In this document: in pieces, positions 1 to 4,481 of the stretch
Position numbering within the stretch: the first letter of the stretch is position 1
How the letters are laid out: every line of letters starts with the position of its first letter
DNA from: Fischerella sp.
GTDB taxonomy: Bacteria; Cyanobacteriota; Cyanobacteriia; Cyanobacteriales; Nostocaceae
Assembly: GCA_026419705.1 (NCBI GenBank)
Contig: JANZYY010000416.1
Location: 1 to 5,040, forward strand
Direction of reading: 5' to 3'
Length of the DNA: 5,040 bases
Made by a program: the position numbers and the translations under genes
The notes under the pieces: generated by a model
Told to the model about the DNA's origin: nothing
Seen by the model: the letters and a program-made list of their open reading frames with translations, nothing else
Database searches by the model: none

Positions 1-477
1 AGTATCTAAGTTGGTGATAGTTGTGTCATCTTGGCGGACAGCGATCGCTAACCCAGCTTTAAAGTAAGGTCTAGAAAAGGATACTGTTTGAGCGCGCTCT
101 GGTGTAATTGTGATCGCACTGATAGCAGCATCAATCGAATTGGCTTGAAGTGCTGGAATAATCCCATCGAAAGGCAGACTCTGAAACTCGATCGTCATTC
201 CGGCTGCTTTTCCCACTGCTTTCATCAAGTCAATATCAAAGCCCACTAGCTGATTTCCCGCTTCCTTGGACTCAAAGGGTGGAAAGGCTGGTTCTGTAGC
301 AACTTTAAGAGTTTTGCCCCTTGTACCTGTTTCAGTTGCTGTTTTGGTGGATGCAGTCGTGGACGTACTGCCAGTGTTGTTGCCGGAATCATTGCAGGCA
401 GACAATATTAAAATCGTACCAAACCCAGCTAAGAAATGTTTAATGAAGCGCGATCGCGTGATTTTTGACTCGAACAT
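1..477 (-). CDS. Amino-acid ABC transporter substrate-binding lipoprotein, family 3 (3' part outside window)
   Basis: This is the periplasmic receptor of a polar or basic amino-acid ABC importer. The 159 visible residues start at ATG 477; an in-frame stop lies just upstream, so no longer form is possible. Residues 1-28 are a lipoprotein signal: basic n-region (K5, R8, R10, K13), hydrophobic core 15-27, and lipobox L25-S-A-C28. A Ser/Thr-rich linker runs to about residue 55. The SBP_bac_3 fold then begins, with VATEPAFPPFE, GFDIDLMKAVGKAAG (about 79-93), PFDGIIPAL (102-110) and AITITPERA, whose Arg128 is the usual ligand-carboxylate contact. The C-terminal half is missing, so I cannot tell whether this is a stand-alone binding protein or a cyanobacterial BgtB-like fusion to a permease. 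It is divergent from an amino-acid ABC ATPase 171 bases away, which supports a joint system. Ligand specificity is not readable from the sequence. There is no clear Shine-Dalgarno sequence. Confidence 0.93.
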   Translation of the reverse strand, partial: MFESKITRSRFIKHFLAGFGTILILSACNDSGNNTGSTSTTASTKTATETGTRGKTLKVATEPAFPPFESKEAGNQLVGFDIDLMKAVGKAAGMTIEFQSLPFDGIIPALQANSIDAAISAITITPERAQTVSFSRPYFKAGLAIAVRQDDTTITNLDT

Positions 478-648
478 GACCCGACAATTTTAGATTTATT
501 TTATAAATCATCTCTAAAGGATTTAGTAGAGCAACGAAGTTTCGCGTCTCTACTTTTTTTCACGTCTAGATCTATTGCATAATGCTAAGATATCTGCTTT
601 TCATATAAGTGTTGGCTAAAATTAACACTAGTTTAACTGACAGGGGCA
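478..648. promoter_or_regulatory. Divergent intergenic region between the binding-protein and ATPase genes
   Basis: This 171-base stretch must hold both promoters of the divergent transporter genes. For the leftward gene, TATAAA on the minus strand (500-505), overlapping TAAAAT, is a good -10 candidate without a clear -35. For the rightward gene, TATAAG at 604-609 is a possible -10, but the nearest -35-like TTGCAT (575-580) lies 23 bases away, which is too far. AGGGG at 642-646 is only two bases from ATG 649, too close for a standard ribosome-binding site. I found no GTA-N8-TAC NtcA box by eye. A palindromic repeat sits in the middle and is listed separately. Confidence 0.4.
526..560 (+). repeat. 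Imperfect palindrome with T tract (terminator-like interspersed hairpin)
   Basis: GTAGAG (526-531) pairs with CTCTAC (548-553), and inside it ACGAA pairs with TTCGcGT with a mismatch and bulge. Seven T residues follow at 554-560. The right arm TTCGCGTCTCTAC resembles one half of a perfect hairpin that I recall as recurring between genes in Nostoc-type genomes; the left arm has drifted. The shape is that of an intrinsic terminator read rightward, but no rightward gene lies upstream, so a dispersed repeat element is the better reading. It could still stop antisense transcription entering the ATPase gene. Confidence 0.5.
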
Positions 649-1413
649 ATGGACAGTTCTACTCCTGCAATTGTTTTTGAAAATATTGAAAAAAACTTCG
701 GCCCACTGAAAGTATTAAAGGGAATCAGCGGCAAAATAAATCGAGGTGAAGTAGTTGCTGTAATAGGTTCTTCTGGTTGTGGCAAAAGTACCCTGTTGCG
801 TTGCTTCAATGGTTTAGAAAGCATTGATGCGGGAATTTTAACAATCAATGGTATGGATTTATCTCATCGCCATTTGAAGCAGAGACAACTGCGACAGTTG
901 CGAACACAGGTGGGAATGGTTTTTCAGCAGTTCAACCTATTTCCCCATCTGAGCGTGCTAGAAAATCTTACACTTGCTCCCCGTAAGGTTCTGGGGAAAT
1001 CTCCGAAAGAGAGTGTTCAAATAGCAGGATTTTATTTGGAAAAAGTGGGACTGTTTGATAAAGCATCTGCTTATCCCGAGCAACTTTCTGGCGGACAAAA
1101 GCAACGGGTAGCTATTGCACGTAGTTTATGTATGAATCCCCAAATCATGCTATTTGATGAACCCACCAGCGCTCTAGATCCGGAACTTGTGGGTGAGGTT
1201 TTACAAGTCATGCAGCAATTGGCAGCTGAAGGAATGACAATGGTAGTTGTCACCCACGAAATGCTATTTGCCCGCGAAGTTGCTCACCGGGTAATATTCA
1301 TGGATAAAGGCGTAGTCGCAGAGCAAGGTCCCGCCCATGAAGTGCTCACCAATCCTCAAAGCGATCGCCTGCGTAATTTTCTCAGTCGTCTCAATGTTGG
1401 GATGGGGTGGTGA
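649..1413 (+). CDS. Polar amino-acid ABC transporter ATP-binding protein (GlnQ/HisP/BgtA type)
   Basis: This cytoplasmic ATPase energises an amino-acid importer. It has 254 residues, a normal length for the GlnQ/HisP group, and all motifs are intact: Walker A GSSGCGKST (40-48), Q-loop Q93 in VFQQFNLFPH, signature LSGGQ (146-150), Walker B IMLFDE with catalytic E171, D-loop SALD (174-177) and H-switch H203 in VVVTHE. The run FNLFPHLSVLENLTLAP is typical of the polar amino-acid subfamily (COG1126). An in-frame TAA at 634-636 rules out a longer ATG-initiated form. A HIP1 site lies at 1361-1368 inside the gene. The divergent neighbour is an amino-acid-binding lipoprotein, so the two probably share one complex. 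No permease gene is visible in the window; it may lie beyond position 1 or elsewhere. In several cyanobacteria one such ATPase serves more than one transporter, so the pairing is an inference. Confidence 0.96.
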   Translation: MDSSTPAIVFENIEKNFGPLKVLKGISGKINRGEVVAVIGSSGCGKSTLLRCFNGLESIDAGILTINGMDLSHRHLKQRQLRQLRTQVGMVFQQFNLFPHLSVLENLTLAPRKVLGKSPKESVQIAGFYLEKVGLFDKASAYPEQLSGGQKQRVAIARSLCMNPQIMLFDEPTSALDPELVGEVLQVMQQLAAEGMTMVVVTHEMLFAREVAHRVIFMDKGVVAEQGPAHEVLTNPQSDRLRNFLSRLNVGMGW

Positions 1414-1420
1414 TAGGGAC

Positions 1421-1441
1421 AATGAAAAATGACAAATGACT
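1421..1441 (+). repeat. Three tandem heptamers (AATGAAA, AATGACA, AATGACT)
   Basis: Three consecutive 7-base units that differ at one or two positions fill most of the 28-base gap between the convergent ATPase and orphan genes. The unit resembles the short tandemly repeated heptamers (STRR type) known from Nostoc and Anabaena genomes. The copy number is low, so chance is not excluded on this site alone; similar heptads elsewhere in the window make it more credible. Confidence 0.5.
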
Positions 1442-1687
1442 CTAAAGATATTCCCGCAAAAAATCAAAGGGTTCATCTTCCCAAACTGGTTCTGGAACCA
1501 TCAAACACAGTTTACTGTTGATGTCCGCCTCAATTTCGTCACTATCTTTGCGATCGAATAGTTCTTTCAAGGCCTTCCAGTCACGTTCTTTAAGAGCCGT
1601 TAATGGCTGAGCGTGCACTTCTTCTGCATGTTTTTGAGAATTAACACGAAAGCTTTTGAGTAACTTTCGGGAAAGATTATTTTTCAA
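1442..1687 (-). CDS. Small hypothetical protein, 81 residues, TTG start
   Basis: I do not recognise this ORF. The stop is TAG at 1444-1442 (minus strand). The only start giving the full length is TTG at 1687-1685; an in-frame TAA lies one codon upstream, and there is no Shine-Dalgarno sequence. GTG at residue 24 would give 58 residues. The product is soluble-looking, with no signal peptide or membrane segment. The N-terminal third is basic (KNNLSRKLLKSFRV). The middle is a probable amphipathic helix (LTALKERDWKALKELFDRK, about 29-47). The C-terminus is acidic and aromatic (VPEPVWEDEPFDFLREYL). That basic-then-acidic plan, with two helix-like parts, looks more protein-like than random translation, which is why it is listed. 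It lies downstream of lipB on the same strand with a 161-base gap, so it is probably a separate unit. It could also be a remnant of a longer gene. Confidence 0.5.
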   Translation of the reverse strand: MKNNLSRKLLKSFRVNSQKHAEEVHAQPLTALKERDWKALKELFDRKDSDEIEADINSKLCLMVPEPVWEDEPFDFLREYL

Positions 1688-1820
1688 GGCTTATAAGTAA
1701 AATATATCTTCTTTTTAATCAATTTGATGTAACAGCACTGTCAATCTAACTGTAGTAGCACTCACTAGATCTTTGCACGCTTGACACGATCGGGTCGGAA
1801 ACATTTTTGGCTGGAGAATG

Positions 1821-1834
1821 GGAAATCGGAAATC
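1821..1834 (+). repeat. Perfect tandem duplication of GGAAATC
   Basis: Two identical 7-base units lie head to tail, 14 bases beyond the 3' end of lipB. This is weak alone, but it has the same period as the heptamers at 1421-1441 and 3770-3839. The rest of the 1688-1848 gap holds no RNA gene or clear terminator that I can see. Confidence 0.35.
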
Positions 1835-1848
1835 AAGATAGTTCTTTT

Positions 1849-2547
1849 TCATACTTTTATTGTAGGCAAATTTTCGTGGGTACTTGCCATAATGAATTCG
1901 ACACCAAAAACTTCTGCGAAGGACTGTGCTATATTTGTGCGTACCTCCTTACAAGTTATACCAGGTATCCATTCAGCTAAACAGCCTACAGGTTTATCAG
2001 AAATGCCACAGGGAATAATGCGCTCAAAGCCTGTCATGTCTGGACAAACGTTTAATGCAAAGCCGTGCATGGTTATCCAACGGCTGACTTTAATACCAAT
2101 AGCGGCAACTTTACGTCCTTGCACCCAAACGCCAGTAAAACCCTTAATGCGCTCTCCTTGCAATCCATATCGTGCTAGTGCGCGAATTAACACTTCTTCT
2201 AATTGTCGTAAATACCAATGCAGGTCTTGACGATGACGCTGCAAATTTAAAATCGGATACCCCACCAGTTGACCAGGACAATGATAAGTTACTTCCCCAC
2301 CTCGTTCGACTCTATACACTGAGTAAGTGTTATTGTCAAGATCGAATTTGAGAAATTCTGGAGTAGCTCCTTGTCCTAAAGTGTAAACGGGTGGATGTTC
2401 TAACAAGATGAGCACGTCTTCTAATTTGGGGTCTTTGATGCGCTCTTGCAGAAGCGATCGCTGCCACTCCCAAGCGTCTATGTATGGCATTAATTCTAGG
2501 TTATATAGCAAACAATAACGTGAGTGTGAAGTAATACTACTGTTCAT
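1849..2547 (-). CDS. lipB: Lipoyl(octanoyl) transferase LipB
   Basis: LipB moves the octanoyl group from octanoyl-acyl carrier protein to the target lysine of lipoyl domains (2-oxoacid dehydrogenase E2, glycine cleavage H protein). LipA then inserts sulfur. From ATG 2547 the protein has 232 residues, a usual length for the family. In that numbering the marks are the motif RGGEVTYHCPGQLVGYP (82-98, with H89), Lys153 in AAIGIKVSRWITMHGFALN, and the acyl-enzyme cysteine Cys180 in IIPCGI. The Lys/Cys dyad is therefore present. Domain BPL_LplA_LipB covers nearly the whole chain. TTG at 2556 would add three residues; I chose ATG 2547 as the stronger codon, although there is no Shine-Dalgarno sequence. 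A HIP1 site lies at 2454-2461. The gene is transcribed alone, away from hpf. No lipA is in the window. Confidence 0.97.
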   Translation of the reverse strand: MNSSITSHSRYCLLYNLELMPYIDAWEWQRSLLQERIKDPKLEDVLILLEHPPVYTLGQGATPEFLKFDLDNNTYSVYRVERGGEVTYHCPGQLVGYPILNLQRHRQDLHWYLRQLEEVLIRALARYGLQGERIKGFTGVWVQGRKVAAIGIKVSRWITMHGFALNVCPDMTGFERIIPCGISDKPVGCLAEWIPGITCKEVRTNIAQSFAEVFGVEFIMASTHENLPTIKV

Positions 2548-2585
2548 CCGAAACAAACACTTATTTCTAGGTTGTCAAGTATCAA

Positions 2586-2614
2586 AATTTACGATTTTGT
2601 CATATAAATTTCAA
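2586..2614 (-). promoter_or_regulatory. Candidate sigma-70-type promoter of lipB
   Basis: On the minus strand TTGAAA (2614-2609) and TAAATT (2591-2586) are separated by exactly 17 bases. They match five and four of six consensus positions. Transcription would begin near 2579, giving a leader of about 32 bases before ATG 2547. A closer TTGACA (2578-2573, minus) would place its -10 almost on the start codon and is less likely. Confidence 0.4.
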
Positions 2615-2963
2615 GCTATGCAAAGGATTTTAAAGGAAAGTAAAGGGAAGCAGTTTTAGAAAATACAAAATGCTAGTTTTAATAGTAAGTAACCTCAAAT
2701 GGTGTTGGGAGGAATTCTCGGCAATAACCATCACGCCAAGAAAAATAGGAAAGAATCCACTGGCTGATGGCGTCTGATGCAGTTGTTTCCATTGAAAAAA
2801 ACGGCTAAAACTAATAAGAAGACGCATGTTGTCTATGAAAAGCGAATGTAGACCATTTCGCGGGAGCACAACTAACAATAGCAAAGCTAGCAATATCTGC
2901 GTGAGTATGCAAATGCCTTTACAGCAGTTGGAGCAGACGCAGAGATTTGTCAGGCAATTCAGA

Positions 2964-2999
2964 CTAAGCCAGAGAAATGCTCGGCTGAGTTTGGCTTAG
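2964..2999 (+). promoter_or_regulatory. Mutually exclusive hairpins in the hpf upstream region
   Basis: CTAAGCC (2964-2970) is a perfect complement of GGCTTAG (2993-2999), and inside lies CTC-GGCT-GAG (2980-2989), making one two-tier structure. Alternatively AGCC-A-GAG (2967-2974) pairs with CTCGGCT (2980-2986) around an AAATG loop. The two foldings share bases and cannot coexist. The element is 114 bases upstream of the hpf start codon. No T tract follows, so it is not an intrinsic terminator as it stands. Confidence 0.4.
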
Positions 3000-3038
3000 G
3001 TAGGCGCACCAGCAGCATGTAGAAATTTTCCGATTTCG

Positions 3039-3070
3039 AAGGTAGTATTTAGACCTTACCGCAAGACCTT
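3039..3070 (+). promoter_or_regulatory. AAGGT with two downstream AGACCTT copies in the hpf leader
   Basis: AAGGT (3039-3043) can pair with ACCTT in either of two identical AGACCTT copies (3051-3057 and 3064-3070), 13 bases apart. It lies 43 bases upstream of the hpf start codon. Either pairing gives only a five-base stem, so function is uncertain. The copies could equally be a direct-repeat protein site. Confidence 0.25.
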
Positions 3071-3100
3071 TCTCCAAACCAGATACACGTAATATTGAGC

Positions 3101-3105
3101 GGGAG
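3101..3105 (+). promoter_or_regulatory. Ribosome-binding site of hpf, deciding the start
   Basis: GGGAG lies seven bases before ATG 3113, an ideal distance. It argues for ATG 3113 over the upstream in-frame TTG at 3095, which would add six residues (MSGRVY) absent from the usual family N-terminus. Confidence 0.7.
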
Positions 3106-3112
3106 AGTTTAC

Positions 3113-3763
3113 ATGAAGCTTGTCATCCACGGCAAAAATATTGAAATCACCGATGCGATTAGAGACTATGTACACCAAAAAATTGAGAAGGCGGTGAATC
3201 ATTTTCAGAACATCACAAATGAAGTGGATGTGCATTTAAGCGTTGCTCGCAATCCCCGAATCAATCCCAAGCAAGCGGCAGAAGTAACAATTTATGCCAA
3301 CGGAAACGTCATCCGTGCTGAGGAGAAGAGTGAGAGCTTATACGCTAGTATAGACTTGGTAGCAGATAAAATCGCTCGTCAACTCCGTAAATATAAAGAA
3401 CGGCGTCATGAGAGGAAGACTCACGCCCAAGAAACTATAGAAGGAGTAGTGCAACAAACAGTAGTTACAGATTTAATTGGCGATCGCGCTCCCGAATTAC
3501 CAGAAGAAGTCGTCCGTACCAAATATTTTGCCATGCCGCCGATGACAGTTGCAGAAGCATTGGAACAACTGCAACTAGTGGGACACGACTTTTATATGTT
3601 CCGAAATGCTGAAACAGGAGAGATTAACGTTATTTACGAGCGCAACCACGGTGGTTATGGCGTGATTCAACCCCGCAATGGTAACGGCCATATCAACGGC
3701 AAGAACGGCAAGACAGGTCACGCAAATACTAACATCTCGGAGACATCACACGCGCATAAATGA
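3113..3763 (+). CDS. hpf: Long ribosome hibernation-promoting factor (HPF/LrtA)
   Basis: Long HPF binds the 30S decoding region and pairs ribosomes into inactive 100S dimers, protecting them during dark or nutrient stress. Cyanobacteria call it LrtA (light-repressed transcript). The protein has 216 residues. The N-terminal HPF/YfiA domain (1 to about 105) begins MKLVIHGKNIEITDAIRDYV and ends in the basic helix ARQLRKYKERRHERK. A linker leads to the C-terminal dimerisation domain (about 133-187), with VVRTKYFAMPPMTVAEALEQ, GHDFYMFRNAETGEINVIY and GGYGVIQP. The start at 3113 is set by GGGAG seven bases upstream. Oddly, about 29 residues follow the conserved domain, rich in Asn, Gly and His, partly from a 9-base tandem duplication (3695-3712). 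A HIP1 site is at 3480-3487. The gene stands alone behind a long upstream region, consistent with control at leader level, and converges on bcp. Confidence 0.97.
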   Translation: MKLVIHGKNIEITDAIRDYVHQKIEKAVNHFQNITNEVDVHLSVARNPRINPKQAAEVTIYANGNVIRAEEKSESLYASIDLVADKIARQLRKYKERRHERKTHAQETIEGVVQQTVVTDLIGDRAPELPEEVVRTKYFAMPPMTVAEALEQLQLVGHDFYMFRNAETGEINVIYERNHGGYGVIQPRNGNGHINGKNGKTGHANTNISETSHAHK

Positions 3764-3768
3764 AAATA

Positions 3769-3840
3769 GTTAGTGGTTAAGGGTTAGTAGTTAGTGGTAT
3801 TAATTAACCACTAACCACTAACTACTAATTATTAACTAAC
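3769..3840. repeat. Inverted array of heptamers between hpf and bcp
   Basis: Ten 7-base units follow in strict phase from 3770: TTAGTGG, TTAAGGG, TTAGTAG, TTAGTGG, a central TATTAAT, then TAACCAC, TAACCAC, TAACTAC, TAATTAT, TAACTAA. The right half is the complement of the left. TTAGTAGTTAGTGGT (3784-3798) pairs perfectly over 15 bases with 3814-3828, and the 12 bases 3769-3780 pair with 3804-3815 as an alternative. The array fills the whole convergent gap and runs 16 bases into the bcp 3' end. It may serve as a bidirectional transcription stop, but it has no T tract. The type fits the short tandem heptamers of Nostoc relatives. Confidence 0.8.
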
Positions 3841-4283
3841 GCCTGCAAAGTTTTCAGTGCTTCCTCGACGTGACCTTTAAAGTTAAACATCGAGTCGAAT
3901 ACATATCGCACAACTCCATCTTTATCAATCACATAAGTAACACGACCGGGAAATAAACCAAATGCAGCAGTTGCACCGTATTGCTTCCTCACCTTGTTAT
4001 CTTTGTCACTTAACAAGGTAAAGGGTAGTTGGTGTTTGCTTGCAAACTTTTGGTGAGATTCCGGTGAATCACCACTAATACCAATCACTTCTGCACCAGC
4101 AGATTTAAATACTTCATATTGATCGCGAAAAGCACAGGATTCAACTGTACATCCAGGAGTGTCGTCTTTCGGGTAAAAATAAACAACGACTGGTTTACCG
4201 CGAAAATCGCTAAGACTAACTGGTGAGCCGCTTTGAGAAGGGAGGGTGAAATTAGGCGCTGTATCTCCAACTTTGATAGCCAT
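3825..4283 (-). CDS. bcp: Thioredoxin-dependent peroxiredoxin, Bcp/PrxQ type
   Basis: This cytoplasmic thiol peroxidase reduces hydrogen peroxide and organic hydroperoxides and is recycled by thioredoxin. The start is ATG 4283 (MAIKVGDTAPNF); a longer in-frame ORF reaches 4349, but the extra N-terminus is not family-like. The 152 residues match the usual length near 150. The AhpC/TSA fold shows the PxxxTxxC motif P38-T42-C45, peroxidatic Cys45, and resolving Cys50 five residues on, the PrxQ arrangement that forms an internal disulfide. Arg114 in FPGRVTYVID is the conserved active-site arginine. The last five residues (ALVNN) and the stop codon lie wholly or partly within the heptamer repeat array, so the C-terminus has probably been rewritten by the repeat. 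There is no Shine-Dalgarno sequence. It converges on hpf and is divergent from the acyltransferase-like gene; no operon partner is visible. Confidence 0.97.
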   Translation of the reverse strand: MAIKVGDTAPNFTLPSQSGSPVSLSDFRGKPVVVYFYPKDDTPGCTVESCAFRDQYEVFKSAGAEVIGISGDSPESHQKFASKHQLPFTLLSDKDNKVRKQYGATAAFGLFPGRVTYVIDKDGVVRYVFDSMFNFKGHVEEALKTLQALVNN

Positions 4284-4338
4284 AAGCAATTTAAAGAAAT
4301 TTAAAATTTTCTTGACAAAATGGGCACAGTACAGAATT

Positions 4339-4377
4339 CGAGTTGCCAAAAAACTCGGTTCCTTTTGTACCGGTACA
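4339..4377. promoter_or_regulatory. Hairpin and perfect 12-base palindrome in the bcp/acyltransferase divergent region
   Basis: TGTACCGGTACA (4366-4377) is a perfect palindrome and a candidate operator for a dimeric regulator. CGAGTT (4339-4344) and AACTCG (4352-4357) form a six-base stem with a seven-base loop. Both lie in the 198 bases between divergent start codons, where control of the peroxiredoxin gene would be expected. I cannot assign a known regulator from the bases. Confidence 0.35.
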
Positions 4378-4426
4378 CAATTATCTTTACAAAATTTTAA
4401 CTTGTGTGCTGGTCTACGAATTTTTC

Positions 4427-4455
4427 TTGATTACTCGCGTCAGGAAGATTAGGTT
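4427..4455 (+). promoter_or_regulatory. Candidate promoter of the acyltransferase-like gene
   Basis: TTGATT (4427-4432) and TAGGTT (4450-4455, TANNNT form) are 17 bases apart. The start point would be near 4462, about 20 bases before ATG 4482. No ribosome-binding site is evident after it. The match is modest and judged by eye. Confidence 0.3.
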
Positions 4456-4481
4456 ATTGGTTCAAACACAAAATACCATCT

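Larger units (their letters stand above)
2615..3112. other. Long gene-free stretch, probable hpf/lrtA promoter and leader
   Basis: Including the lipB promoter, 565 bases separate the lipB and hpf start codons. I see no convincing gene. A 57-codon rightward ORF (ATG 2826 to TAG 2999) and a leftward TTG-started ORF (2893-2630) exist; neither looks like a protein family, and both are within chance expectation. A weak promoter candidate for hpf is TTGAAA (2792-2797), 17 bases, TAAGAA (2815-2820), which would give a leader near 290 bases. The 3' half contains strong hairpin potential (2964-2999) and a repeated AGACCTT (3051-3057 and 3064-3070), both listed separately. Cyanobacterial lrtA transcripts are known for light-repressed abundance, so a regulatory leader is plausible here, but this is inference. 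Confidence 0.45.

Noticed and set aside
526..560. Intrinsic terminator of an upstream gene
   Set aside because: The gene to the left is transcribed leftward, so no rightward transcript from a known gene reaches it.
1781..2230. Rightward 149-codon ORF
   Set aside because: It is antisense to the lipB coding region for most of its length, its translation has no recognisable features, and LipB is unambiguous on the other strand.
2630..2893. Leftward 87-codon ORF with a hydrophobic start, between lipB and hpf
   Set aside because: It has a TTG start, no ribosome-binding site, no family-like motif and a composition of translated AT-rich noncoding DNA. It also lies opposite the probable hpf leader.
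3769..3840. CRISPR array
   Set aside because: The unit is only seven bases, without spacers, and inverts at the centre; this is a tandem/inverted heptamer repeat.
4312..4317. Perfect TTGACA as a -35 for the acyltransferase-like gene
   Set aside because: No acceptable -10 lies 15-19 bases downstream, and the start codon is about 165 bases away; TTGATT/TAGGTT at 4427-4455 is better placed.
4246..4452. Rightward 68-codon ORF across the bcp start
   Set aside because: It overlaps the bcp N-terminus antisense and then runs through the divergent promoter region; no protein-like pattern is seen.
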